From the NCBI GenBank assembly GCA_019022495.1, contig JAFEKR010000009.1:1302001-1366000 (forward strand): a stretch of 64,000 bases of DNA, read 5' to 3'. Source of the stretch: Epichloe hybrida. Lineage: Eukaryota; Ascomycota; Sordariomycetes; Hypocreales; Clavicipitaceae. The position numbers and the translations under genes were made by a program. The notes under the pieces were generated by a model, which worked only from the letters and a program-made list of their open reading frames with translations, made no database searches and had not been told where the DNA came from. This document shows, one piece after another, positions 1 through 11,992 of the stretch (within the stretch, counting starts at the first letter, position 1; each line of letters begins with the position of its first letter).

Positions 1-13
1 CGGGGGACACTTC

Positions 14-1276
14 TTACAACATAATCAACAAACTAACGAGCGATGTTACCAGAGCAGCTGTCAATCCGTTAGATGCCTTCAGTGATACAGCTGCGCCCTT
101 GTCCGCTTCGATATAGGTGACGTTCCGCAGCTGCTTCATAGACCGCGTTGACAGCCTGCCACCGCTTGCCAGCTCAAATAGCTCCTTGCCCAACTGTCGC
201 AGAATATTAGTCGATCGACCCGCTGGGCACATTACTACTTCCCAACCTCCACCTTTGGGAATGATAAATGTAGATAGTTGGTCATCAAAGGCGAAGCTGT
301 ATGCATCAGGACACACTGCTTTTACTGCTTTGCTGTAACCCGATGGCTTGCAAATCTTGGCGTCGTGGTATTTTCCAATGCAGCAATCCTTGTCTGAACC
401 GGAAGCTGCACAGGCACTGTTGCAAGGCGAAAATGCTGGGCGCTGGATGTTGTCGTCTGGATACGGGTACACGCCATCTCCTGGCTTCGTGGGAGGAAAG
501 GCGAGATTCGGCCACGGGCACCAGTTCTCTACACTGTTGTTCGTCTCTTCTGGCTCAAGCGGCACAGGGTATGATTCATTGGCGTAGAATGTGCCCGTCT
601 TGGCCTTGGAGAAGATCCAACCACTCGTCGCGATGCAAGCGCAGTTTGTCAGATTCGGCGGAATGTACGTTGTGTTCTTTGCGGGGATATAATTGATTCC
701 CACGGGAAGATTGTACCCGTCTACAAGCGAAATGTCATAGAAGGTCTGCATCCCATTGGAACCACCGGCAAGGTTGAATTCAGCGAGGGTTGCTGGAGTT
801 GCTCCCTGCCATTGCACAAGTTCTTGTCAGCCGCGGGCATATCAACCGACAAACATGATCCAGTCTTCTACTTACGCTAAATTCGCAGTCCAACTTGGAG
901 AAACAATCCCCCGTCTTGCAGGCACAAGATTCGCCATTGACTGTGCAGTTTGTTCGACCCCAAACTCGACCCTGCCAGTCCGGCGCAACCCACAGCGTCC
1001 TGTTCTTGCCCGGCGTCAATTCAAACCCCCCAGTGCCGGGACCAGTGCCAGACTGGGTGGCAATTCCGGGCCAGATGGTCGCGTCGCATTTGTTGGTGAT
1101 GACGAGCGGGACCCTGCCCTCCCAATGTTCAGGAGGACCGCGCTTTGCCGGCGAGTTCGCTTGGTATACCGAAAGAATTCTGCCTGCCAATGGCCTGGGA
1201 CCTTGGACTGTCTTCCGAGGTGGGCCGCTGGAACAAGGGAGCCAAAGGTAACGAAAATGAGCAGTAGCTGATTCAT
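14..1276 (-). CDS. Thaumatin-like protein, secreted, probably GPI-anchored
   Basis: Three exons: 1276-1170, 1113-876 and 805-14, giving about 378 residues. The start at 1276 is followed by a hydrophobic signal peptide (MNQLLLIFVTFGSLVPAA). A 56-bp intron (GTATAC...CAG) then joins it to the thaumatin core, which begins VPLVITNKC and contains ATIWPG, a typical N-terminal strand of the fold. The second intron is phase 0 and joins LDCEFS to GATPATLAEF, the conserved thaumatin segment. Many paired cysteines fit the disulfide-rich fold. The C-terminus ends in about 15 hydrophobic residues after a small-residue region (LKASNG), the layout of a GPI-attachment signal. Fungal thaumatin-like proteins are cell-surface proteins; some bind or cleave beta-glucans, but no activity can be read here. 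A longer in-frame start near 1400 lacks a signal peptide and was not chosen. Confidence 0.85.
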
Positions 1277-2912
1277 GGAAGACGATGAGCCGGGTACGAT
1301 TTGGCGAAAAAGTGAACGATGCAGCCAATGGCCAGTCTATTCGGTTCTGGTTGTACCAGGGGCTAGAAAGTGGTACTGAGCCGTAGAGGTCAAGGTTCAA
1401 AAGTCGTGAAAGCGCCGTATCGTTTATACAGAACCGGACAAGACCAGCAATTTTATGCTAAAAAAAGGGGGAAAGCTATAATCGCATTGTGTGTGACTGG
1501 GCGTTGTATCTGAGAATGAGCTTGACGTGAAAAGCACACTGGATATATGAGAAAAACAGTGTGTTGATCTTGGAGTTCGATTGTGAGGTTGAGTTTATAG
1601 GTGCAAGCTAGGTGCTTCTCCCCCGGCCACGATAACAACTTTTCTGCGTTGGCGGCAGCAAACCTGGTTCAAGTTCAACCCCTGCCCTCGTATCCCAGAA
1701 ACGGAAATGCAACGCAGCTAGGGATTGTAGACCCCAGGAAGATATCGAGGGGGTGGGGGACAAGGCAACGACGTGTTCAACCGTTTGTATCTGAGGAACG
1801 ACGGGGCGTCGCGGGTCTGGGATCCACGCCGCTGTGAACGTAAGCCCGTAGCCAAGATTTTCAAGGGGAGACTTTGGTATGACCTAAACATGAATTGAGG
1901 AGCATGGATGCAGTAGAGGAGATGTACCGGAAAGTAACAAAGATGCAGTCATGAAAAGGCCTGGCCAGCAGGATACTCGAGGATACACAAACAGAAAAGA
2001 ACGTGGTGAACATGGAGAACACGGAGAGTGAAGAACAAGCGCCTTGGGCTGGGCGAGCTGAGCTGGCTTATCCAAATGTGCAAGTCAATTACGCCCAACT
2101 GGGCCCACCCGTGCCCACCCGTGCCCATCTCAAAATGAGAGCATGACGCAGGAGGGACTGGCTCTCATGCTCTCTCATGCTCTCTCATTGCTCTCATTGG
2201 GAAATTGGGAAGCTGCGACAGGGTCCAGGAACAGGCTTGCATGTGCATGCATGTGTGTGTGCCTTACAACGGATTACAAGTGACCTCACAACTTTACCGC
2301 CAATCTGGCCCCGCTCATGCCTCTTCCCTTCCACCAACCATATCAATGAATGGCATGCTCACGAGTCACCAGCTTGGTATGTACCACCAGGAATGAAATC
2401 AAGCCACACTTGCGAGCCACTTGCCAACGAGACTGATCATAGGAAGCCAAGGCAATCAATGTCAACATAGAGGAAGTCCTTGGTCTATCAAAAATTGCTT
2501 CCCATTCATGGCCCATGTTCATAAGGCATATTTCTCCCATCCTCCCACGTACCAAGTGAGATCGAATGTCAGGCTCCGAATATGCTGGTCCCCCTGCTCC
2601 ATCGATCGAGCATCTCACATCATCTCGTTTTTGTGCTCTTTCCGACAGCTCCTTCCTCCTCGCTGCTACCATCTAGTTTGCCGACTTATGGGACAACGAT
2701 TTCGACAGCTGCTTTGGTAAATGTAATTCGCCAATTCCCAGGTGGCATCTCATCCTCCATAACACGCTGAGTACTTTGCAAGGTATTAATTATTCTCAAC
2801 TCAACATGAATAAAAAAGAAAAAAAGTCCACCGCTCTAGTGGAAAACGAGCCACAGCCCCGGCTACCCACCAGTGACCACAATCCCCTGCTCCAGTTGCC
2901 CGTATGCGACAT
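1277..2912. other. Intergenic, thaumatin-like 5' side to Hsp70-like 3' end
   Basis: No convincing coding sequence. It should hold the promoter of the thaumatin-like gene and the 3' end of the Hsp70-like gene. Short tandem repeats occur at 2103-2128 (about 10-bp GCCCACCCGT units) and 2161-2199 (CTCTCATG-type units). Small ORFs here have no recognisable domain. Confidence 0.6.
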
Positions 2913-5404
2913 TTACCTGAAGCGAGCTCTGCATCTACCCATGACTTCTCCTTGGCAGACAAGCTCTGCACTGAATTCGGAGCCATCCAGAGTCAGATAA
3001 ATGTCAAAGTAGACGCGGTAGAAGGTGCCTTGAGGTGTGTCCATGCGCTCGAAATCCTTCTCGAGGTTCTTGCGTGACAGATCGGACGTCAGAGTAACAA
3101 CTTCCTTGATGCCTGTGAAATTGTCAGCAATTATATCCGGCCCGAAATCTCTGTAACTGTGGCGATTGACACTTACGAGGATCCTTTGTGTATTCGGGAC
3201 AAACGTCGTCGTCACAAGCATACAATACGTCTTCGTACATGAGCGTGGCGCCGGGGGCAACCTGTCGGAAGAAAGAGACCTTGACGGGCTCTCCATTGAC
3301 CTTTTGACCCTTCTGCACGAAAATCTGTCGAGTGAATTTGCAGCGATCCTTTCCGTCCAATGAGGGAACACGGTATGCTTCGGGGTGGTAGCCTTCCTTG
3401 AAGGGCTGGAGAGTAGCCATGAGGTAGTGACGGCGAGCCACTCGGTGGGTGATGATGCGTTCCGTAATACCGGCAGTCACGGCACCCTTGACAATGGCAG
3501 CCACCGAGTCCATGGGTCGAACGACCTTGGACTGGAACTGGGGGGGGACGTGCAACTTGATCTGCTGGAACAGGTACTCGGAGGCACCGAAACCACCGAC
3601 AACCAGGATATTCTGCAGCGTTCTGTTCTGGGCCTGAATGGCAATGATTTGGTTGCGCACAAGCTCGAGGATGCGGTTGACGACTGGCTCGAAACACTGC
3701 AGAATCTCCTCGTTTGTGAAAGTCATGTATCCTTCCTCGATGCTCGCCTCGGGGAATTCAGCCTCAATACCCACATCTACAGCCCACTTTTGGCCGTTGT
3801 TTCGGAAGTCAGCCTTGATCCTGTTCTCAAAGTCCATGATGCACTTGGCGTAGACTCGACCAGCCGTCTTGGAACCATCGGGCAATTTCATTTTCCTGAT
3901 CTTGTTGCGAAGGATGTTGCTGAAGTTTCGATTTAGTGCTGTAGAACCACACGAGTCTCCGGATCCTGCTGTACATTCGGCGACGGTGAATGGATTCTCC
4001 TCCTCGACTTCATAAGCAATCAAATCGACGGTACCGCCACCACAATCCACGATCAGGACGGCATCGTGCACTTTGAGGTTCAACAACCCAGTCTTGGAGC
4101 AGAAGAGGGCAGCAGCTTCGGGCTCAGAAACCAGCGTCAGGCGGTTGTCGTTTTCATCGCGGAGGAAGCCAGCTTGGATGGCGGCAGCTCGAGTGGCGGC
4201 TTTGCCGGCATCGTTCCAGATAGCAGGCACGGTCAGATAGTATCGAATGTTGCGCTCTTCACGGTTGAACACCTCGCCAAGAGTCTTTTGCAAAGCGGAT
4301 CGCATGGCTTGACGAAGTTTGAAGAGGTAGTCTGCGGCGACGTCGATCTCGGACTTGCCCGGGGGCAAAGGAGGCAGGTTAATGGGATCGATGTACGTGT
4401 TCCCGCTCAACATCAGCTGCAGCTTGAACCACTCCACCTTTTGGACACCCGGCTTCGGATATCCTGTGGGCGCCAGCGCATCGGCAATGTCGGGACCCCA
4501 ACCTACGACCTTTTGATACTGATCATAGTAGAGGACTGTGGGGATCTGTTCCATGCGCACACATCAATTAGCCGCGGCATGTCTAGAGATGGATTTCTGG
4601 GGACAAGCTGATCCCCACCTTCTGCTTGGTGTATGACCCAGCTCCTGGCCATTCTGTGATGATATCTTCCTTGGCTTCATTGTTTGTGGCAAAGGCAAAG
4701 GCGACGCCTGAGAAGGTGGTACCCTAGTAGATTCAGCATGTGTCAGCAGCAGTTCTTTGATCATTCGCCGCACTGCCCTGTGCGGTATAGCCACCAAGTT
4801 GGAGAACCGAGTAAGTCGTACGGGACCTGTTGACCGTTGACCCTTCTGCTCCTGGAACTATACTCACAAAATCAATACCAACAATGAGCTGTGCCTTGCT
4901 CTTGCTGGCGCCCTCAACCTCGGCGGCGGGATTCGGTCGTTGAAATTGTTGCGCGATGGGACCTCCCTGTGAAAGAGGAGGGCCAGGACGATATCCTGGC
5001 TGTCCACCGAATCCTGGAGGGGGAGGGCCTTGGCCCATGGGAGCCATGTTTGGTGGAGGATATCCGGCCGGTGCACCAGTGTTGATGGGAGGCGGGCCTC
5101 CAGCGATTTGACTCGGGGGGGTGCGGTTGTTACCCTGGTGAGGAGACGTGCGATCCCCAGGGCCGCCAGGCAGACCTGGAGGATAGTTTGAGGTGTAACT
5201 GGGAGGGCGATTCATGGCGAGGCTGGATTGCGAAGACGATGCGCCGATGGGCGTCGTTTGTCCTGGGTGCGGAATCTGGTGCTGAGGTATTTGGCCTGGG
5301 GGAGGGGCACTGGCGGGAGGGACCGCGTCGGTGGTCTGGATGCTGACGGTTGACTTGCGTTTTCCGAACCCGAAGCCTTTGAGGCGGGAGTTCATAGAAC
5401 TCAT
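2913..5404 (-). CDS. Hsp70/HSPA12-like actin-fold ATPase
   Basis: Four exons: 5404-4868, 4723-4619, 4545-3177 and 3112-2913, giving about 736 residues. The first ~170 residues are a Pro/Gly-rich, disordered leader. An Hsp70-type nucleotide-binding fold follows. Phosphate-1 loop VGIDFGTTFSGV is split by intron 1 near residue 179. Phosphate-2 loop VDCGGGTVDL lies near 380-389, and the adenosine motif VVGGFGASEYLF near 530. The order and the C-terminal region, which lacks a classical Hsp70 substrate-binding domain, match the HSPA12-like branch common in filamentous fungi. Substrate and partner are unknown. The start was taken at MSSMNSRL; an upstream in-frame ATG at 5494 would add 30 residues. 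Introns are phase 0, 0 and 1, and joined frames are continuous. A cytosolic chaperone-like ATPase role is inferred from family. Confidence 0.88.
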
Positions 5405-8400
5405 ATGGAAGGGAAGGAGGCGAGACGTGCGAGACGTGAGATTTGAAGGGAGCACGGCGGATGAGGGAAGAGAATGGTTAGAAAAAGAAGACAAGGTCTT
5501 GCAAGGACCGGACTAATCTGGCAGGGCGTGCGTGCGAGCTTCGGCAAGGCAACGATGTCGAAGCAGCCGCAAAGCCAGGATGGAAGGAGGGGGAGGGAGG
5601 AGGGGCGCAGCAAGAGGCAACTCCTGGCGTGCGTAGCGTAGCGCGCAGCACAACGTCAGAGACACCGAGACGCACAACAGTTGACAGGTTGACAGGTTGA
5701 CAGGTTGACATGACAGGCTGTCCAGTCAGGCGTCAAGTCGGTGAATTTGAGCGTGTCTCTGCTGCTGGTGTGCTCTGCAGCCCTCTGCAGCCCTCCGCAG
5801 CCGTGTTGGCACGTCAGAAACTAGCTGCCCAGTATAGATGGCGCCCAGGGGAGAGAAATGGGAGTCATGGGACCCAGCATCAAGCTGCACTTTCGGGACA
5901 ACTGCGGAGAGTGGAGCAACGTGAAGATTGACAAAAGGTCGACGAAGAAAGGAAATGCCTTGTGGTGGCCGAGTACGCGGGAACGAGCGAGACGAGTGCG
6001 ACAAGTTACAACTCCAGGACTGGGGGATGGGGGGGGGGCCGCACAGCAGCAGGCAATATTTGTTTCAATCAAGAAGGCTGGGCGCGCAGGCAACCCTCGA
6101 ACTGTTTTTGCTCCGACACTCGGTGGAAAGAGCACTCAGTGATCCGAGAGGAAGCACGTTGGCGGTCTATGTAAGATGCGTGCCCCATTGATGCCGTTGG
6201 GACGATTCGTTTGCGTAGTCATTACCCGCACATTGAACACTCACGGACTGTTACGTGGTCGATGCTTGCGTGGGTTGGGGGGGGGGTTGGCGGGGAACCG
6301 GACATGAAGTGTTCGCGTTTTCGGCAGGCAGGACTGGGGCCAGGACAGCATGTCGCTGCCTTTCCCAGACGCAACCTGTACATGAAATAATGTATGTATG
6401 TACATGTATACAATATTCTCCGATACTAGTCCGGTCTGGTCTGGTCGAGTCAAAAGTCAGAACAGGCGGGGAAGGCGGACTTGACTTGCAACACGAGCCG
6501 CACCAGAATGAAAGCCGATGACGGGAACACAACGACGGGAACACAACGGCCTGCCTCAAGTTTCAACAGAGTGGCGAAACGCAAGCAGACGCAAATTTTT
6601 CCTGACCCGAAAATAGTTGACACCTGAATCACTCAGCACAGCAGTACATAGTCACCAAACCATGGTCAGAATCTCCGTTTTAGAATTCGTGTTTCATTTC
6701 AATGCTCTGCAGTGTCTTCCGTAATCCGTATAGCTTCTTCCTCTTCCCAACCTGCCATGCTGTAGCGTTGCAGCAGCAGTGGATTTCCAGGAACAAAAAA
6801 AATGTGTGGGGCTGGGGCTCATCGGGCAGGGCGTTTTCCGGTCAGCACAAAAGCCTTGTCTATACGGATTACGAAGTAATACTCTCGTGATTCCTCTCCC
6901 TTTCCTCTACATTATGTTCAAAGGCGCCCTCGTTGAGGCTGAGCCGGAGCATGGCCACACAAACCCCCGCCATCTGCTGACGCTCACGCCACCTTGATGC
7001 ATCGTCATGCCGAAAACGAGACGATAGAACATGAGAAAGATAGTGACAACTGAAATTGAAGCTATTGGGCTTCGTGAGACGTCCCAAACGCAGGCGAGAT
7101 GCAGTTTGGTTTGCGCAGTGCAACTTTCCAAAATCATCAAGTTCCAAAACTATGACATTAAAGATGCTGGATTCCTTCTGTACACCTTGAGCAAGTTCTC
7201 TACTTTGTGCAAAAGAAGTTGTTGGGTAGGGAGCTGTTCAAATCGAAATGCGGTTGGGCAGATCGTGAAGAGCAAGGTTCGTTTGGCCACGGCTTGTCTA
7301 CAAAACGCTTCAAACCAAGTCAATTCGGAGTAGAAGCTTCGGAAAATGATCTTGCTGATAGCCGGCAACGCAAGCTTTTTTTGTCGTCCTAATGTCTACC
7401 GTCAAGGTATTGGCACTAGCGAGGGCCGCGAGAGTATGCAGACGAAAATGAGTTCAATGAGCAGGTATTTAAGGAAACCAGCTTTGGCATAATCCTCTGG
7501 CCGCGCGATATTCTGGGTTTCAATAAACACGGCTGCATCAAACCAGGGTGACGCGACATGGCTATCCCCGGAGAGACATTAAATCACTCACTCGATCTCG
7601 GTTGGATAGATGAAAGGATTGAGATGGGGGATGCAGGATGCCAGATGGGCAAAATTGAGCGATGAGCACATGTGCATTTGATGCATTGGACCTCTCGAAT
7701 TCATCAGTTCTCTTCTCGCGTGCGAGAGGCCTCTGTGTCGAACCTCGGTCGTTGTTGCGGCAATTTCCGTAATGTCTCGTGAGAGGCCTCTGTCCAAAAA
7801 GAAAAAAAAAAAGAAGAAGAAGAAAAAAAGCGGATCGATTTGCCCAATGACGGCGACTGCGACTCTGCTGCGAAGGCGAGGGCCATGATGATATTTTGAA
7901 TTTGTGCCTCGAATTCTTGCATAATCATCCAAGTTTGCTCTTGCTGTCCCCGCTCGACGTGCATCTCTTTGCGTCGGCAGCGTCGGCAGTCTCTCGGCCA
8001 TATTTCTCTCAACGCCCGTTAATACGGCACGGAGCGCACGATATGAAGAAACTCGCTCATCTTGAAGCCCATTAATAATTATTATTGGGTTTACGGCCCG
8101 TTCATCGAAGAAAGTTGTGGGGGACTGTTAAAATCTCACGAGACAAACGAGACAAGTCGCTGGGCAAGGCTGGATTTGTCGGCCCGCCACAGGTGCAGTC
8201 GAGCTGGCAAGTGGACCGACGGCAGCTTGATTGAGCTTCCTTTATTGGTGGCTGTTTCTAGCTGTTTCCGTGTACAACTGTACTGGTGGCCGTGATTTCG
8301 CCGTGATTCGAGGTTCCAGCATGTCCGAGGCATCATCCTTTACTACGGATTACGACAAGCATGCTCCCCGCATCGCCCGCATCGCCCGCATCGCCCGCAT

Positions 8401-8626
8401 CGCTCGCATCCTTGCAGATAGATGGTGGCTCCAATTTAAAATACTTTCCCATCAGCTTGCCCACCTCGTGCTTCACGACGCCAAGGTGTCTCGTTCTCGG
8501 CTGCATTCGCCATATCTCTTCTCCTTCCTTCACTCTCCCCCTTCTTCCTTCTCCACCACTTGATTCTCGCACCCCTTCCACCCGACATCGGAGCCTATTC
8601 CCGCGCCAGTTTCTCGACCTCCAACA
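5405..8626. other. Long divergent intergenic region, Hsp70-like / hexokinase
   Basis: A 3.2-kb stretch with no gene I can support, between two divergently transcribed genes. It contains tandem repeats: TTGACAGG units at 5681-5710, CTCTGCAGCC units at 5773-5802, an A-rich purine tract at 7796-7830, and four 9-bp CATCGCCCG units at 8371-8410 in the presumed hexokinase leader. A TGTACA/TACATG cluster lies near 6393-6415. Open frames are short and overlap on both strands without codon-bias or domain support. Confidence 0.55.
8371..8410. repeat. 9-bp tandem repeat upstream of hexokinase
   Basis: Four units of CATCGCCCG, the last diverged (CATCGCTCG). It lies about 220 bp before the hexokinase start codon, so it is probably transcribed leader or promoter DNA. 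Confidence 0.85.
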
Positions 8627-10504
8627 ATGGCGCTTGCTGGCGAGACCAAGCGAGTCGTCTCGCAATTCGAATTTTCCGATATCCATGTTAATGAACACGT
8701 GGAGGAGTTCCTGGCTCAAATGAGTATGCAAACAATTGCCCAGCCTACGCGCCGTGTCAGAATCTAGGTTGGCGCTCGATTGGCGCTCAATTGGCGCTTC
8801 AACATCTCGGCCTTGTACTGACCTCGCGCGACAGAGGAGGGCTTAGAAAACGATGGCACCAGCATTAGCCAAATTCCTACGTATGTCACGGGAGTGCCCA
8901 ACGGCACAGAAAAGGTAACTTCGAACTTTCTCTTTCTGTTCAGATGCTCCACATGCTCGTTGATACCAGAGAGGCGACGTGGATGTGAAACCAGTTGACA
9001 AAGTCCGTAGGGCTTGTATCTAGCGGTTGATCTTGGCGGCACCAACTTCCGTGTATGCTCCATCATGCTCAATGGCGACACGACCTTCAACCTCACTTAC
9101 AACAAGGTGGCCATTCCCAAAGCGCTCATGGTCGCCAAGACTGCCAAGGAGCTTTTCGCCTTTCTTGCCAAGCAGATTGAGTTGTTCCTTCGGGAGCACC
9201 ATGCCGATCACTTCGAAAGCCACGTCCGCCGCAGAGCTACCGCCAGCACGCCCATGGGTTACCGCGATGAGCACATTTTCCGCCTCGGCTTCACATTCAG
9301 TTTCCCCGTAAAGCAATTAGGCATCAACAAGGGCAACCTCATTCGATGGACCAAGGGCTTCGATATTCCCGACGCCGTAGGCAAGGACGTCTGTCGCCTG
9401 CTCCAGGACGAGATTGACGACCTCAGCCTCCCGGTCAAAGTAGCGGCCCTTGTCAACGATACTGTCGGCACGCTCATGGCAAGATCGTATACTTCGACCG
9501 GAAAGCACCGCTCTCTCTTGGGCGGTATTTTCGGAACCGGCACGAACGGCGCCTACATTGAGAAGACTGTCAATATCAAGAAACCAATCCAAGGAGAGTA
9601 CGACACGTCAACGGGCGAAATGGTTATAAACACCGAATGGGGTTCATTCGACAACCAGCTCAAAGTTCTTTCGTCCACACCCTGGGACAAGACGCTCGAC
9701 GCCGAAAGTGTGAACCCCGGATTCCAAATGTTCGAGAAGCGAGTTTCGGGCATGTTTCTGGGCGAAATCGTGCGATTGGCCGTCGTTGACATGATCAAAA
9801 AGGATGACATCGCCCTCTTCCGGGACGTCAACTCGAGCTTCAATGACAGACATACAACGACGAGCATCGGGCCCAGCTCGAGCATCTTCAAGACGTGGGG
9901 CCTAGACAGCGCCATCATGTCGGTCGCGGCCGCGGATAACACACCAGAGCTCTCGTCCATTCGCCAGGAGCTCGAGAATTCTCTCGACATTTACGCGCCG
10001 TCATTGGAGGATGCGCAGGCCTTCAAGGCTATCTCCGACGCCGTCGCCCGCCGAGCAGCTAGACTGTCGGCTGTTGCGATTGGAGCCATTGCGCTGCAAT
10101 CTGGCAAAATCGGGGATCCCAACGAGGACGTGATTGACGTTGGCGTCGACGGCAGCCTGGTCGAGCACTATCCTTTCTTCAGAGACATGATTTATGAAGC
10201 TCTTGCCGTCATCAAAGGCATCGGGCCCGACGGCGCCGCAAAGATACGCATTGGCATCGCCAAGGATGGCAGCGGCGTCGGCGCAGCTCTCATTGCGCTC
10301 ATTGCCGCGCGCCAGGAAAAGCCGGGCGACTTCTTGGCCGACCTGCGCAAGGACATCAAGCGACGCCTCGAAAAGGTCCCGTCCAACGTGCCTGCTGTCG
10401 AGGATGCGTCTTCACCCACGACGGCGCTCTTTTTCGGGGGTTTCATGGCGGCGGCGGTGGCGGCGGCGTTTGCGGCTGTTTGGTGGAGCAGACGACAACG
10501 ATGA
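8627..10504 (+). CDS. Hexokinase-family sugar kinase with C-terminal membrane anchor
   Basis: Three exons: 8627-8723, 8835-8914 and 9011-10504, giving about 556 residues. It is an ATP-dependent hexose kinase by family. Phosphate loop LAVDLGGTNFR is at ~62-72. Every sugar-contact motif of hexokinases is visible: FSFP (~155), RWTKGF (~171), NDT with the catalytic Asp (~208-210), GTGTNGAY, INTEWG (~265) and FEK (~300). The enzyme therefore looks catalytically competent. The last ~26 residues are a hydrophobic Ala/Phe/Gly-rich helix ending in WWSRRQR, the form of a tail anchor with basic flank, as in outer mitochondrial membrane proteins. Aspergillus has an atypical mitochondrion-associated hexokinase (HxkC/XprF); whether this is its orthologue is not certain. 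A short insertion (RRRATASTP) precedes the sugar-binding loop. An 18-base A run follows the gene at 10577-10594. Confidence 0.92.
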
Positions 10505-10918
10505 GGAAGAGAGGCCACTCTATTTGCGTCTTTTCACATGGGAACGGAGTTTTGGGTCATGATATGTTGAATATTGAAAAAAAAAAAAAAAAAATTCATG
10601 GTATTAATCATGTCATGAAGGTAGATATTCATCCGTCATGAGCTTGTCTCTAAGCAATGGAGGTGTATCACTCAAGCAGTGCATTGACCTGGCCCACTGA
10701 ATATGCCATCTATACGCTCCGTGGTTGTCTTCCTTGACGTCATCATGGTCCCCGTGCTTTATAATCCCCCCTTGTGTAGCGCCGTTGAGAAGATGCCGTG
10801 GTAAGATGCTCTGTTTTCTGAGCCTTGAACAGTAAGCAGTAAATGATGCCTCCGCGTCTCCAACCATCAGTATTAATGAATTAAGCAGTCCCTCGTTGTC
10901 CGTTCTTCGTCTTCGTCA
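10505..10918. other. Convergent 3' intergenic region
   Basis: Separates the 3' ends of the hexokinase (+) and Naa50-like (-) genes. It contains an 18-base poly(A) run at 10577-10594 and no gene. Confidence 0.7.
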
Positions 10919-11992
10919 CTAATTCGCCCCAAACGCGGCAGCCGGATACGAACGGTCCCGCTTCTTTCTCGGTCCCGCAGAACTGCTACTCCTCGAGCTC
11001 GTTGCCGACACCGGCTCGCTCCCCGTCTTGCGCAACGGCGCCATAGGAGGCGCCATATCGGCAGGAACATCGTTCCATTCCATATCCGGCCGCTGGTTCT
11101 GATATGACTGTCCCAGCGCCGACTTTGGTCTCGACGTCCTCGACGTCCCCGACGAAGGGGGAGGCGGCGTAGATTTCGTCGATGCAGGAATCCCCGAGAG
11201 CGGTGCAGCAAGGGTAGGTAAGTTGACGACGGCGGCAGTCACACTCGTTGGAACCGATCGATTGTCCACCGCCCCCGCTGCTCTCTCCGATGAACCGTTC
11301 CCGCTCCGCGACACATCCCTCCGAACCAACCACGCGGTATCGGGCCTCAGTTTCAGATAATATCCCCGCAGAGGCTGGCCGGCCCTCGCGAAACCCCTGC
11401 CCTCGTACCACCGCAGCCCATCTTCATTCTCTGTCCAGACGTGGGCCGTCACACTCGCGACATTCAGGTCATTCGCTGCCACTGTGGAGAGAACATGCTC
11501 GAGCGCGGTCTGGGCGAGACCCATGGATCGGTAGGGCGATAGCAGACATAGCGATCGAATGTATAGGTTCTGGGGCGTCTTGTCGCCATTGCTCTTATTC
11601 TTCTCCTTGGGGTTGTTGTCCTCCACGCGACAGACTATCCCGCCTATGATCTTGGGCTCTTGCCCGTCCTGCGACCACGTGATTACGCGGGAGAAGGGAT
11701 TGTTCACGGCGTATGCGTAGAAGGATTCCGCGTAGGAGACTGGCAAGAGGAGGGAGTTTATGCGTCGCAGGGGGGCAATGTCCGTGTCGGTTGGGATTCG
11801 TATGCACGCTGAGTCGGGAATGGTCGGCAAAGGCGGAATGGCGAGGTCCTTGGGTTGTTGCGCCGCGGGAGGATGGCGGATGGCGATGTGGGAGGGCGGC
11901 GATTGACCGGGCGGGGGAGCATATTTCGGGGTGTTGGTTGTAAAGAAGGAGCGTATGGATGGCTGGATGGGCTTTGTGGTAGGGAGGGACAT
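10919..11992 (-). CDS. NAA50: Naa50-type N-alpha-acetyltransferase (GNAT) with PIP-box-like N-terminus
   Basis: Single exon, 357 residues from the start at 11992. Residues ~55-195 match the Naa50/San GNAT fold. LRRINSLLLPVSYAESFY corresponds to the substrate-binding LPVSY segment. IIGGIVCRVE and LYIRSLCLLSPYRSMGLA form the acetyl-CoA-binding strand and loop, and WYEGRGFARAG is the late motif. Naa50 acetylates N-terminal Met-containing peptides at the ribosome and, in animals, supports sister-chromatid cohesion. Residues ~9-18 (IQPSIRSFFT) fit the PCNA-interacting consensus Q-x-x-I-x-x-F-F. The ~150-residue C-terminal tail is Ser/Pro-rich with a basic patch (PRKKRDR) that could be a nuclear signal. 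An in-frame upstream extension to 12292 is open but its sequence looks like leader. The function call is firm; the PCNA link is inference. Confidence 0.85.
   Translation of the reverse strand: MSLPTTKPIQPSIRSFFTTNTPKYAPPPGQSPPSHIAIRHPPAAQQPKDLAIPPLPTIPDSACIRIPTDTDIAPLRRINSLLLPVSYAESFYAYAVNNPFSRVITWSQDGQEPKIIGGIVCRVEDNNPKEKNKSNGDKTPQNLYIRSLCLLSPYRSMGLAQTALEHVLSTVAANDLNVASVTAHVWTENEDGLRWYEGRGFARAGQPLRGYYLKLRPDTAWLVRRDVSRSGNGSSERAAGAVDNRSVPTSVTAAVVNLPTLAAPLSGIPASTKSTPPPPSSGTSRTSRPKSALGQSYQNQRPDMEWNDVPADMAPPMAPLRKTGSEPVSATSSRSSSSAGPRKKRDRSYPAAAFGAN

Noticed and set aside
7588..8012. Minus-strand ORFs with a poly-Phe/Ser stretch
   Set aside because: The stretch is the A/G-rich tract at 7796-7830 read on the other strand.
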